Origin: Clostridiaceae bacterium
GTDB lineage: Bacteria; Bacillota; Clostridia; Tissierellales; Sporanaerobacteraceae
Assembly: GCA_019391515.1 (NCBI GenBank)
Contig: JAHXQP010000016.1
Span: forward strand, 1 to 59,134
Direction: 5' to 3'
DNA: 59,134 nt
Part shown: in pieces, positions 38,078-46,679 of the stretch
How the letters are laid out: each line of letters opens with the position of its first letter
Numbering within the stretch: position 1 is the stretch's first letter
Notes under the pieces: generated by a model
Seen by the model: the letters and a program-made list of their open reading frames with translations, nothing else
Told to the model about the DNA's origin: nothing
Databases searched by the model: none
Program-made: the position numbers and the translations under genes

Positions 38078-39322
38078 CTATAAATTCCCCTTTAAAAAAG
38101 TAATGGTAAACTCAGTGCCTACCCCTTTCTCACTTTTCACAGATATAATTCCATCTTGAGATTCTATTATTAACTTTGATAAATTCAAACCAATTCCTAT
38201 ACTATCAGCTTTCACATCACTACTACCTTTATAAAACCTTTTAAATATATGGGGTAGATCCTTTCTATCTATTCCCTCCCCATTATCGCTTATAATTACC
38301 TGACTAAATAGTGGGGTCTCACTTAAAATTATATTTATTTCTCCGCCTTCATCAGTATGTTCTATGCAGTTTTTAATAATATTTATAAAAGCCTCACCTG
38401 TCCAATCCTTATCCCCATGGAAATAACAGCTTTCATTTTTTTCAATAATATTTATCCTCTGTTCCCTCTCCCTAATCTTCGTATTTAGTGCAGAAAGTGC
38501 AATTTCAATAGGCTCTCTTAAAAAAATTTCTTCTCTTCTAAACTGTATAGCTCCAACTTCAAGACGGGCCATTTTCAAAAGATTTATAATCAACCATTCC
38601 ATCCTGCCAAGTTGCCCTCCCATTCTTTTTAAAAAATCTACTTTAACACTTTCCTCCATATCCTCATCCTCGATTATTAACTCATTCAGCATAATAAGGG
38701 AAGATAGTGGAGTTTTTAGTTGGTGGGAAATATCAGATATTATATTCTTTAAGAAACCTTTTTCATTCTTTAGCCCTTCCAAACTGGCCTCCAATCTATT
38801 AGACATTTGATTGAATTGGTGATTTAAAATATTAAAATCCCCTTCCCCTGCTTCCTCCAATACTATAGAAAAATCACCTTCCACAACCCTTTCAGCAGCA
38901 AAGGATATATTCCTTACCTTATTGTAGATAAAATTATACTCCCCTCTTATTAATAAAAATAAGGGGATGAAATAAATGAAAGATATAAAAAATATTATTC
39001 CTTCAACTTTAGGACTCATATTCTTAAGGGCTGGCTGAAGTCTAGGCCTCATACTCTCATCATAGCCATATTGAGAAAGGACTTTTTCTCCTTTTTCAAT
39101 ATCCGCATTACTTGGACCTTTCGTTATATATTCAGTTATTTCTCTTTCCAATTCAGGATGTTTATTCAATATATTCCCTACTATAGCTGTATTTTGTTCT
39201 ACTATTTTTTTGTTTACTTCTTTTATTTCATAGTTCAATACTCCAAATATACAAATACTAAATACAAGCTGGAATATTAAAAGCTTTATAAAAACAGATT
39301 TCATTTCAGGATTTCTAAACAT
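38078..39322 (-). CDS. Sensor histidine kinase
   Basis: A 414-residue kinase with two membrane helices (about residues 10-28 and 110-127) around an extracellular sensor loop, a HAMP-like linker (ERVVEGDFSIVLEE), the DHp box with phospho-His in DISHQLKTPLSSL, and an ATPase domain with N-box IKNCIEHT, G1 SDNGEGID and G2 SIGIGLNLSKLI. With the response regulator one base upstream it forms a cotranscribed pair, and its likely targets are the ABC exporter genes that follow. Confidence 0.94.
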   Translation of the reverse strand: MFRNPEMKSVFIKLLIFQLVFSICIFGVLNYEIKEVNKKIVEQNTAIVGNILNKHPELEREITEYITKGPSNADIEKGEKVLSQYGYDESMRPRLQPALKNMSPKVEGIIFFISFIYFIPLFLLIRGEYNFIYNKVRNISFAAERVVEGDFSIVLEEAGEGDFNILNHQFNQMSNRLEASLEGLKNEKGFLKNIISDISHQLKTPLSSLIMLNELIIEDEDMEESVKVDFLKRMGGQLGRMEWLIINLLKMARLEVGAIQFRREEIFLREPIEIALSALNTKIREREQRINIIEKNESCYFHGDKDWTGEAFINIIKNCIEHTDEGGEINIILSETPLFSQVIISDNGEGIDRKDLPHIFKRFYKGSSDVKADSIGIGLNLSKLIIESQDGIISVKSEKGVGTEFTITFLKGNL

Positions 39323-39323
39323 T

Positions 39324-40016
39324 CTACAACCCCCTTATATCCATATCCCATTTATATCCTAATCCTCTTACAGTCTTTATATATCTAGGTATAGATGAGT
39401 TATCCTCTATTTTTTCTCTAAGCCTTTTAATATATACTGAAAGGGTATTGTCATCTACAAACTCTCCTCCAGTATCCCAAAGGCTTTCCAATATAGTGTT
39501 TCTTGAAATAACTTGGTTGGGATTTTTCATAAAGTTTACAAGAAGTTTGTATTCAATAGGGGTAAGGAAAACTTCTTCACCATATTTTTCTACCTTTCCT
39601 TCTAGAAAATATAACTTTATATCTCCAGAAACCAGTACCTTTCCCAAACTATCTTCTCCATACCTTCTAAGAACAGATTTAATCCTAGATATAAGCTCCC
39701 TTATCCTAAAAGGCTTTGAAATATAATCATCCGCACCGATATCTAAACCCATTACAACATTTACTTCCTCATCACAAGCAGTTAAAAATATGATAGGAAT
39801 ATTAGAACCCTCCCTTATTTCTTTACAAAACTCATAGCCATTCCCATCAGGAAGCATAACATCTAAAAGTATTAGTTGATAATTTCCCTCACTAAAAAGT
39901 TCCCTAGCTTTAGATAAATTATTTGCCACATCTATCTCATAACCTTCATTTTTAAGTGAATATTCCAATCCAATAGCCAAAGTACTATCATCTTCCACAA
40001 GTAAAATCTTACTCAT
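39324..40016 (-). CDS. OmpR-family response regulator
   Basis: A 230-residue regulator from the ATG at 40016, which has a GAGGGGG site six bases upstream (the open frame extends 16 codons further without a site). The receiver domain shows LLVEDD at the start, phospho-Asp in LILLDVMLPDGNG, Thr in FLTACDEE and Lys in DDYISKPFRIREL. The C-terminal winged helix is of OmpR/PhoB type (LTPIEYKLLVNFM...VDDNTLSVYIKRLREKIED). It is followed at one-base distance by the histidine kinase gene. Confidence 0.95.
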   Translation of the reverse strand: MSKILLVEDDSTLAIGLEYSLKNEGYEIDVANNLSKARELFSEGNYQLILLDVMLPDGNGYEFCKEIREGSNIPIIFLTACDEEVNVVMGLDIGADDYISKPFRIRELISRIKSVLRRYGEDSLGKVLVSGDIKLYFLEGKVEKYGEEVFLTPIEYKLLVNFMKNPNQVISRNTILESLWDTGGEFVDDNTLSVYIKRLREKIEDNSSIPRYIKTVRGLGYKWDMDIRGL

Positions 40017-40040
40017 ATACATCCCCCTCTTTTCCCATAA

Positions 40041-40079
40041 ATTATACCATATAAATATGGGCATAAAAACACCTTACAA
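40041..40079 (-). promoter_or_regulatory. Promoter of the two-component operon with a related repeat
   Basis: TATAAT (40046-40041) with TTGTAAGGTG (40079-40070) upstream, in the same orientation as the sites before the ABC operon. Further upstream a CTTATAAG dyad adds a possible second half-site. It suggests autoregulation. Confidence 0.5.
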
Positions 40080-40199
40080 GCTGAGGATAGCTTATAAGGT
40101 AAGTAATAGGTTATATTTAGTTTTGTAAAACATTTTATTTGGTTTTTAAAAATATATTGTAGTTAATCATTATATTATTTTCTGCCTCTTACTCTCCCC

Positions 40200-40574
40200 C
40201 TATATATACATAAAAGATTGTGGCGCAATTTTTATTTTAGGGTCAACTTTGTATAAATCAAGTGGCTCCTGATAAATAGTTGTGTTTTTTATGAAAAGTG
40301 CATATCCTTTTTTATTGTCTTTTAAAATATTCTATATAGCTTTTTTTATCAATCCCAGAATATTTCTTAGTCTTTTCCCAAATTGTAATTGGATCTCCCT
40401 CAAGTATTTCAGCAATTTCAAACTCTCCTATAACTTTTCCTACTGGCTTTGTAGTATATACTATAACAGACTCCACATCAGTTCTTTTAAAAATTCTTTT
40501 CCTATATTCATATTTTTTTCTCCTTCAAAAATTTTTTGAACATATTCTGGCTTAATAGATAATAAAACTTTCAT
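40200..40574 (-). pseudogene. ASCH-domain (ASC-1 homology) protein, frameshifted
   Basis: Starting at the ATG at 40574 (GGTGAGG site) the frame encodes MKVLLSIKPEYVQKIFEGEK, then YRKRIFKR, VYTTKPVGKVIGEFEIAEIL and a stop after YFKRQ near 40316. Shifting by one base in the A-run at about 40318-40326 restores a frame with KKGYALFIKN, YQEPLDLYKVDPKIKIAPQSF and a natural stop at 40200. The whole, about 124 residues, matches small ASCH-domain proteins, which have a PUA-like, probably RNA-binding fold. A single-base homopolymer change explains the break, so a sequencing error or phase variation is also possible. Confidence 0.8.
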
Positions 40575-40761
40575 CAGCCTCACCCAATTCTAGTATTTTT
40601 AAAAACCCCTCATTTTTTAATGGTAACACTACCCAACGCTCTTTTGGATTTAATCCAACATCCTCAACTAACTGCTTCCTTATCAGTCTTCTATTCAAAG
40701 CTAAATTATATAATATTCTTATTATGTATGGATACTTTTTATTTATCCAAAAATTTTTCAA
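40552..40761 (-). CDS. Small winged-helix-like protein overlapping the ASCH gene
   Basis: An open frame of up to 83 codons ending at 40552. It overlaps the ASCH start by 23 bp, as in an operon. The only start codon with a plausible leader is TTG at 40761; no ATG is available, so the N terminus may be lost. The product (YPYIIRILYNLALNRRLIRKQLVEDVGLNPKERWVVLPLKNEGFLKILEL) looks like a helix-turn-helix or wing. The family is not recognised. It could be a truncated remnant. Confidence 0.4.
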   Translation of the reverse strand: MKNFWINKKYPYIIRILYNLALNRRLIRKQLVEDVGLNPKERWVVLPLKNEGFLKILELGEADESFIIY

Positions 40762-40839
40762 TTCATTTTCTTCAAAAACACTATACTTTACACAATAACT
40801 TAAAAATCAGTTTTTTATTATTTTATTATACATATATGT

Positions 40840-41397
40840 TTATAAAATATTTTTAAAATATTTTATACTCGGCCTACTTCTAAGTTTAACCTCAATTGGG
40901 AGTGTAACTTTTTTTGTTTCCGTCATACCTTGAAAAATTATTTCTTCATCTGTGTTTTTTAACACTTTTATTGTATCTCTTTTAATTAAATAATAGTAAA
41001 TAATTATCCCATCTTTATATTGACCTACCCATGAACCAAAGAAATCAAATCCACCTAAAAGTCTTGCTGCAGGATCCACATTGACCTTCACTTTGTATTT
41101 ATTCTCTAATATATCTGGAACTGCTCCATAACAAAAATAGATGACTAGTAGCCCCAATGGTATTAAATATAAACGTGGTTCAAAGTATTTTTTAAAGCAA
41201 TACACTGAAATAAGTTCATACATAAAGAATAATACAAATATGATATTAATTATCGTTCCCATATGAAACTTTGTAATAGGATAATCTAACTCTTCTAATT
41301 CAAATATAAAAGAAAATTTTTTATATCTACGAAATATAAGCCAAAGTACAAAAACAATAAGTAATATACTAAAAAATAACTTAAAATAATATTTCAT
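40840..41397 (-). CDS. Membrane protein of unknown function
   Basis: A 185-residue protein with three membrane helices (about residues 5-23, 47-66 and 75-92) and a C-terminal soluble domain rich in beta strands (KYKVKVNVDPAARLLGGFDFFGSWVGQYKDGIIIYYYLI). The ATG at 41397 has a GAAAGGAGAAAAT leader. I do not recognise a family. It lies between the ASCH gene and IS scars. Confidence 0.6.
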   Translation of the reverse strand: MKYYFKLFFSILLIVFVLWLIFRRYKKFSFIFELEELDYPITKFHMGTIINIIFVLFFMYELISVYCFKKYFEPRLYLIPLGLLVIYFCYGAVPDILENKYKVKVNVDPAARLLGGFDFFGSWVGQYKDGIIIYYYLIKRDTIKVLKNTDEEIIFQGMTETKKVTLPIEVKLRSRPSIKYFKNIL

Positions 41398-41530
41398 GTT
41401 ATTTTCTCCTTTCTATCAAAATTCTTAATATTGTTTTTAAGTTTTAAGCATGTCGTTTTCCTAAGGTAAATATAACATTAAGAATATATATCGTCAACAT
41501 TAGTATTATCCACTCTTTTTAAAAGTAGTT

Positions 41531-41568
41531 AAGAATAGCTAAACTATTTAAATAGCTTAGCTATTCTT
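41531..41568. terminator. Hairpin with 12-bp stem
   Basis: AAGAATAGCTAA pairs with TTAGCTATTCTT. It lies 134 bp from the start of the membrane protein gene and has no gene pointing into it closely, so its role is open. Confidence 0.5.
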
Positions 41569-41708
41569 ATTAAAACTATTGATCTGTTAATGATTTTTTA
41601 TGCAATTGTAGCAATAGACCATGCATTTGCTATAACTTTAGCTATACTTGCACCTGGTACCATTCTTATAATCAGAAATGCAAAATCTGGAATTATTCTT
41701 GCTATTTC

Positions 41709-41798
41709 AGTAGCGGAAGGGTTCACGGAGCTTTAGGATACAAGACACCAATTGAATATAGAGAACTAAGTACTATGACATTAGGAAAGACATCATAG
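41709..41798 (+). pseudogene. IS3-family transposase OrfB, C-terminal scrap
   Basis: The frame RVHGALGYKTPIEYREL up to the TAG at 41796 is the conserved C terminus of IS3/IS150-type OrfB integrases (LGYxTPxEY). The preceding 120 bp encode an unrelated short hydrophobic frame (from the ATG at 41593), so the element is a scar fused to other DNA. Confidence 0.7.
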
Positions 41799-41814
41799 AT
41801 ATTTAATAAAATCT

Positions 41815-42069
41815 ATGTTCAGTAGGATTTTGTTCAAAAAGGGGTTGCCAATCCAGTATACAACTAATATTATAGAAAGCTTGCATAGACAATTTAGAAA
41901 GGTTACAAAGACTAAATCAGTCTTTCCGTCGGATCAATCTTTAGAAAAAATGCTTTATCTAGCAAGCCAAAATGTAATGAAAAAGTGGAGTAGGCGCTAT
42001 AAGAATTGGGATTATATCTTCAATCAATTAGTTATATATTTTGAAGGAAGGATAGAACCTTACCTATAA
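41815..42069 (+). pseudogene. IS256-family (mutator-type) transposase, C-terminal fragment
   Basis: 84 codons encoding YTTNIIESLHRQFRKVTKTK, FPSDQSLEKMLYLASQNV, KKWSRRYKNWDYIFNQLVIYF, which is the C-terminal end of IS256 transposases (TTNxIESxNRxxRKxTKTxxxFP). The N-terminal two thirds with the DDE Asp residues are absent. It directly follows the IS3 scrap, showing repeated insertion and decay here. The apparent start codon is not a real gene start. Confidence 0.8.
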
Positions 42070-42166
42070 AATAAGACTATACTTTTATTGAAAATTAGCA
42101 ATTTAATAAGTAAAAAAGTAGCATTACCTCTTACTTATTAAGCCCACTTATCCATTATAAGAATTA

Positions 42167-42214
42167 TTGCCAAAGTTATAAGATTTTATGTATATTATCC
42201 TAAAACTTTGGCAA
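42167..42214. repeat. Inverted repeat with 11-bp arms
   Basis: TTGCCAAAGTT at 42167-42177 pairs with AACTTTGGCAA at 42204-42214 around a 26-nt loop. It may be a leftover transposon end or a hairpin; no gene depends on it clearly. Confidence 0.5.
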
Positions 42215-42386
42215 ACTAAAATAAAGATACAAGTTTAACATTTACATTTAATTCAATATTTCTTGTCAGAATAGAGCTATCTCTCTTCTACTAAAAACAC
42301 AAACTATTTTACAGACTCGAAACTTAATTACCAAACTTCTTAGAAGCCGCCACTTCAAAATCTGTAAGATTTCAGTGGTGGGTAAT

Positions 42387-42800
42387 TCACACATAATTCA
42401 CAACTATATCTCTAAAATTTTCTATATCTTTTAAATTATTTTTTATTATATCATATACTATTTCCCTATCTAAATCTATATAATCATGTACCAATATATT
42501 TCTAAATCCTGCCATATTGCATAAGTTTAATTTCAAATTGTTATCTATTATATTATTTTCGAATAGGATAATGAATACTTCCCTGTTACTTTCAGGTTTT
42601 CTAAATCCCATATTAGCAATTATATGATTCCCAATATCTATTATACACTCTATAGCTAGGTGCAAAAATCTTTCGGCAGAACCATAAATCAGTGCATTTT
42701 TTAGATATTCACCCTTAGAATATTTTCCAATTTCATGTAAAAATTTAATATATTCATCCAATTTACTTATTCTAGTTAAAATAATCTCTTTTTCAATCAT
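42387..42800 (-). CDS. hepT: HEPN-domain toxin HepT (DUF86)
   Basis: A 137-residue protein from the ATG at 42800, which has a GGAGAG site; a TTG start seven codons upstream is less likely. It is alpha-helical with the HEPN RNase motif RNILVHDY (R-x4-H-x-Y) near residue 96, which carries both the catalytic Arg/His and the tyrosine that MntA-type antitoxins modify. HepT cleaves RNA or tRNA when free. The gene lies 27 bp after the nucleotidyltransferase gene, the standard antitoxin-first order of HepT/MntA type VII modules. Confidence 0.9.
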   Translation of the reverse strand: MIEKEIILTRISKLDEYIKFLHEIGKYSKGEYLKNALIYGSAERFLHLAIECIIDIGNHIIANMGFRKPESNREVFIILFENNIIDNNLKLNLCNMAGFRNILVHDYIDLDREIVYDIIKNNLKDIENFRDIVVNYV

Positions 42801-42827
42801 GATTATCTCTCCTATCCTCAATTCACC

Positions 42828-43229
42828 CTAAACTAACATTCGCTCATTATAATAGTTGCTATAGTATTTAAAATCAAAATATTTCCTTAATACTATGGAT
42901 TCAAAGGTAATTCTATCTCTACTATCCTTGATAACAATACCCTCTTGTATAATTTTATATTTTAAAAACACAGAATCTGCATTTAGAAATACTATATCTA
43001 CATCTTTTTTAAATATAGACTTGCCCAATTCTATTAAATTTCCCCTAACAAATAACCCTGACATTTTATCCATATTTATTTCCTTAGGCATAATAGCTAT
43101 ATCTATATCACTATTAATATTTTCTTCTCCTCTTGCATAGGAGCCAAAAATATAGGCAAAGTTTATATTACACATTTCTTCTGCCTGTTCTAAAAATATA
43201 TTGATACTCTCCCTTAATAAATCATCCAT
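42828..43229 (-). CDS. mntA: MntA-type nucleotidyltransferase antitoxin
   Basis: A 133-residue minimal nucleotidyltransferase. The active-site signature is FGSYARGEENINSDIDIAIM (GSx10DxD), with a further Asp in DVDIVFLN. MntA transfers AMP from ATP to the tyrosine in the HEPN motif of HepT and so neutralises it. The start ATG at 43229 has a GGTGATATT leader. Together with hepT it forms an intact module in an otherwise scarred region. Confidence 0.9.
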   Translation of the reverse strand: MDDLLRESINIFLEQAEEMCNINFAYIFGSYARGEENINSDIDIAIMPKEINMDKMSGLFVRGNLIELGKSIFKKDVDIVFLNADSVFLKYKIIQEGIVIKDSRDRITFESIVLRKYFDFKYYSNYYNERMLV

Positions 43230-43671
43230 AATATCACCTATTATTTAAAATGTTTTATAATATAAGTTTATATATATTATATCATAAATATTCAGTCAAC
43301 AATCTCCACTAATTTAAAATCTCATATCCTTTCGAGATCTTTATGAAAAATATTCTTGTTTTCTATCATAATTCTACACATTTACTATATATCCTCTATT
43401 ATTTCTATACCATTATTGGTATAAAGGTGAAAAAACTGTTAAGTTAAAAAAATTTTATAAACCAGTTTTATAAATAATAGGGATAAAACTTAGAAACCAC
43501 CTTATATGTAAAATACATATAAGGTGGTTTCTAACAAAACTAATCACTTTTAATTTAATCCATATTCCATTCCAACTCATTTAAAAAATTATTTATTAAA
43601 TTTAGTATTTATATATTTCTTGGTACTAGAGGGGTAATGTTGTTTTAAATCTTAGAATATAGATTGTTTAT
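43230..43671. other. Intergenic region, 442 bp
   Basis: Very AT-rich. It holds the promoter side of mntA/hepT, the inverted repeat at 43492-43532 and the 3' flank of the dipeptidase gene. I see no ORF with a ribosome-binding site. Confidence 0.6.
43492..43532 (-). terminator. 19-bp perfect stem with 3-nt loop
   Basis: Arms 43492-43510 and 43514-43532 are fully complementary around AAA. It is about 140 bp past the dipeptidase stop codon. It could end the dipeptidase operon or be a small mobile hairpin; the T-run is short. Confidence 0.55.
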
Positions 43672-44652
43672 CTATTTTAAAATCATCTTAAGTAATTTAT
43701 CATAGTTTTTATAAGCTATTAATTCTATTTCTCCTTCTCTATAACCTCTCTTTTTCATTCTATTAATTAACTTTCCAATATCAGCTTCTGACAATAGTCC
43801 TTCTACAGTTATAGAATTAGTTCTAGGGTCTGGTCTTCCCACATAAGATTGAGGTAAAAAATCACAAAAATCAAATCCAAAACCAATATGTTCTATCCCT
43901 ATTAAGCTTTTAATATAATTAATTTGATCTATTAAATCATCTATTTTTTGATTTTCTTTATCATCATTTACAAATACACTAACTGCGTTTACTCCAGCCA
44001 ATCCTCCACTTTTAGCAATTGCTATTAATTGTTCATCATCAAGATTCCTTTTTACATTTGCAAAATGCTTTGCATTTGAATGAGAAGCAATAATAGGTCT
44101 TGATGCTATATTGACTACATCCCAAAAAGACTTTTCATTTAAATGGGATACATCTAACAAAATACCCAATTCTTCTAACTTTTCAATAGCCTTTCTTCCT
44201 AAAGAAGTAACTCCATTAATATCATCATCTACTCCGGAAGCTAGCATATTTTTCTTATTCCATGTAAGAGATACATGTCTCAAGCCTATATCATTATAAT
44301 ATTTTTCTATTAAATCTATATTATCTTCAATATGGTCTAGTCCTTCCATACCTACTAAAATATTGACCTTATCTTCTTTAAAACCTTTTTCAAAATCCTT
44401 GTATTCTTTAACAACATTTATTATATCTGACGCTTCAACAAATTCTTCTTTCATAGAATTTATAATTTGGCTTGTCCTATTTTTTGGATTATTAATATGT
44501 TGTGGATCAGTCCAAATTACCCATATAGCTGATTTTACATCTGACTTTAAAAAGTTTTCATAATGATATCTTCTAAAAACATCCCTTTCACCCTTAAGTC
44601 TCCTTAAATTAATATCTGATAATATATCTGAATGTCCGTTGAATATGAACAT
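43672..44652 (-). CDS. Membrane dipeptidase (renal dipeptidase, peptidase M19)
   Basis: A 326-residue enzyme from the ATG at 44652 (GGGAGGAAGACTT site; a TTG five codons upstream is unlikely). Zinc-site motifs of M19 are present: the N-terminal NGHSDILSD, VGMEGLDHIED, the LLDVSHLNEKSFWDV His, IIASHSNAKH and GFGFDFCDF. It hydrolyses dipeptides. The gene is 30 bp after a DUF819 transporter in one operon, so uptake and cleavage of a small peptide is a reasonable inference. Confidence 0.92.
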   Translation of the reverse strand: MFIFNGHSDILSDINLRRLKGERDVFRRYHYENFLKSDVKSAIWVIWTDPQHINNPKNRTSQIINSMKEEFVEASDIINVVKEYKDFEKGFKEDKVNILVGMEGLDHIEDNIDLIEKYYNDIGLRHVSLTWNKKNMLASGVDDDINGVTSLGRKAIEKLEELGILLDVSHLNEKSFWDVVNIASRPIIASHSNAKHFANVKRNLDDEQLIAIAKSGGLAGVNAVSVFVNDDKENQKIDDLIDQINYIKSLIGIEHIGFGFDFCDFLPQSYVGRPDPRTNSITVEGLLSEADIGKLINRMKKRGYREGEIELIAYKNYDKLLKMILK

Positions 44653-44682
44653 AAGTCTTCCTCCCAAAATCCTATAAATTCA

Positions 44683-45900
44683 TTAAAGTAAAACATTTCC
44701 AACAATTATACCGAAATAATTTCCTATAACATATCCACATACTGCAACTAAAATAGATGGTCCTACTAATGATGTCCATCCCTGAGATATTGCCATAGCA
44801 GGCGCTGTCGCTGGTCCTCCTATATTAGCATTGGAAGCAATGATAACTTCTTCTAAGTTGAATTTAAATATTTTAGCTCCTAGGAATATTATCAACATAT
44901 TTATAGCAACCATAATCGCACAAAATACTAAAAGTAACGGTGCCGTCTGAATAATAGTTGGTATAGATGCTGGAGTACCTATTACTACCATAAATACAAT
45001 CATTAAAAACATTCCTATTTCCTGAGCACCTTTTATAGAAGAGAAGAATTCTGCTTTATAAGTTGCAAGTAACATAGTTAATGTAGTCAATATTAAGTAC
45101 ATATTTCCTAATAGTGAATTTAATATAGCAAAAAAATGATTAGTTGTTGGAATAATTTTCGAAAAGAAATCTGAAATTCCTATCGATATAGTTACAATAA
45201 TAATTGAGCTAGCAAAAGAAAAGGCAATATCTTTAACTGTGATTTCGGTTTTTTTCATATTATCTGTATCTTTATAATCTTCTATCGTTCCAACTGTAGT
45301 AGCTTTATATTTAGCTTCAACTTCATCAATTAGTGGATGATTATAATGTTTCCTAAAAAAAGCCATCGATGGAATGGACAATAATACAAAGAAGTACAAT
45401 GCCATTAAAACATTGTCTGCAATAGTTGTTGCAGCTATTATCTCACTAGGCACATTAAAAGCATCCGATAAAGCTACAAAGTTAACTCCTCCACCTATAT
45501 AAGACCCTGTCATAATAGTTGCTACATAACCTAAATCAGGAATATAGTTTCGTAAAGCAAAATATCCTACAAGTGCACCTATTAATGTTCCAACCGCTCC
45601 TATTATGAAAGTCATCAATAATCTACCACTTTCTCTCCATATCTTTTTTATATTACATTCATAAAGAAGCATCGGAATAGCTAAAAGTATAATATAGGTC
45701 CATACTTTGTCATATACTGGAGATTCTGTAGGAATGATATGTAAGTTAGATAGTATCATGGATCCTAAAAGAGCAATAACAGAGCTTGTAACTTTAGCCG
45801 CCCATTTGTATTTTTCTTCTAAATGGATACTCACAGCAGCCCATCCAATTAAAAATGCCCATAAAATCCAAGTCTGATCTGGTTTTATTAAACTTTCCAT
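44683..45900 (-). CDS. DUF819-family membrane transporter (YjcL-like)
   Basis: A 405-residue protein with about 12 membrane helices in the two-repeat layout of DUF819 proteins: TWILWAFLIGWAAVSIHLEEKYKWAAKVTSSVIALLGSMILSN at the N terminus, TGSYIGGGVNFVALSDAFNVPSEIIAATTIADNVLMALYF in the middle, and ANIGGPATAPAMAISQGW at the C terminus. The substrate of the family is not established. It is the first gene of an operon with membrane dipeptidase, controlled by a strong promoter flanked by paired operators (46056-46132). Confidence 0.9.
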   Translation of the reverse strand: MESLIKPDQTWILWAFLIGWAAVSIHLEEKYKWAAKVTSSVIALLGSMILSNLHIIPTESPVYDKVWTYIILLAIPMLLYECNIKKIWRESGRLLMTFIIGAVGTLIGALVGYFALRNYIPDLGYVATIMTGSYIGGGVNFVALSDAFNVPSEIIAATTIADNVLMALYFFVLLSIPSMAFFRKHYNHPLIDEVEAKYKATTVGTIEDYKDTDNMKKTEITVKDIAFSFASSIIIVTISIGISDFFSKIIPTTNHFFAILNSLLGNMYLILTTLTMLLATYKAEFFSSIKGAQEIGMFLMIVFMVVIGTPASIPTIIQTAPLLLVFCAIMVAINMLIIFLGAKIFKFNLEEVIIASNANIGGPATAPAMAISQGWTSLVGPSILVAVCGYVIGNYFGIIVGNVLL

Positions 45901-46055
45901 ATTTAGACCTCCCTATTTTTTAATTTTAAACAATACAGAACATTAAACTTCATAAATCAAATTGAATACAAATGATATAAAAAATATATTTTTTATATTC
46001 GCATCACCCCTTTTTTATAATTTTTAACTAGTAATATAAATGAGATAGTTATTAA

Positions 46056-46132
46056 ATGTACCAAATTGGATTTATTTAATATTATAGCACCTTTATGTCG
46101 CATGTCAAGTTTTTTTCGTCTTTTTGGTACAT
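46056..46132 (-). promoter_or_regulatory. Strong promoter between two inverted operator copies
   Basis: TTGACA (46108-46103), 16 bp, TATAAT (46086-46081) on the minus strand drive the DUF819/dipeptidase operon. ATGTACCAAA (46056-46065) and its exact inverse TTTGGTACAT (46123-46132) bracket it, one just downstream of the start and one upstream of -35. The divergent XRE regulator is the likely ligand, possibly by looping. Confidence 0.65.
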
Positions 46133-46226
46133 ACTCTTATATAAGGTCATAGGAAATGCTATGTTTTATTTATAGGTAGTCTTAAAACATTAGGTTTTAA
46201 AAATTTGAAGGGTAAGGGTGGAAAAT

Positions 46227-46646
46227 ATGTCTTTTGGAGATAGGTTGAAAAAACTAAGATTAGAAAATAACTTAACCCAAGAAAGCTTATCAAAAAAATT
46301 AAATGTTTCTAGAGCAACTGTTGGAAGATATGAAACTGATGAAAGGTTTCCAGATAAAAATTTATTAAAAGAGATAGCAGATATTTTTGAAGTATCAATT
46401 GATTATCTTCTTGGTAGAACAGACAATAGAAATGGAAATATATATTGTAAAGAACCCCACAATACAGAATACTCAAAAAGTAGTTCCTATAAAATATTTG
46501 AGAATGAAATATTAAAAAGATTGTTGGAGGAAGATATAATAGTTGAAGGTGAATCTATTTCACCAATTATTTTTGAAAAGATTTTAAAATATGGCTTAGA
46601 AGCTACCATAGAAATATTAAAATTAGAAAAGAAACTAGAAAAATAA
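46227..46646 (+). CDS. XRE-family transcriptional regulator
   Basis: A 139-residue protein from the ATG at 46227 with a GGGTGG site; a GTG three codons upstream is less likely. The N-terminal Cro/CI helix-turn-helix is clear (FGDRLKKLRLENNLTQESLSKKLNVSRATVGRYETDERFPDKNLLKEIADIF, then IDYLLGRTD). The C-terminal 65 residues are a probable dimerisation or ligand segment. It is divergent from the DUF819/dipeptidase operon and convergent with the Tm-1-like gene pair, sharing a terminator with the latter. Confidence 0.92.
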   Translation: MSFGDRLKKLRLENNLTQESLSKKLNVSRATVGRYETDERFPDKNLLKEIADIFEVSIDYLLGRTDNRNGNIYCKEPHNTEYSKSSSYKIFENEILKRLLEEDIIVEGESISPIIFEKILKYGLEATIEILKLEKKLEK

Positions 46647-46663
46647 TTTTTCTAGTTTCTTTT
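46627..46663. terminator. Bidirectional terminator (17-bp perfect stem)
   Basis: AAAAGAAACTAGAAAAA pairs with TTTTTCTAGTTTCTTTT around TAA. It overlaps the end of the XRE gene and faces the stop of the convergent gene at 46680. Confidence 0.88.
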
Positions 46664-46679
46664 TAATACATATTCATAT

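Noticed and set aside
41593-41735. Hydrophobic frame starting at the ATG at 41593 as a transporter gene
   Set aside because: Only about 47 codons, no ribosome-binding site, and it runs into an IS3 scrap in another frame; it is at most a fragment.
42348-42382. Hairpin after hepT considered as a terminator
   Set aside because: The stem is good but there is no T-run on the minus strand; function unclear, so not listed as a feature.
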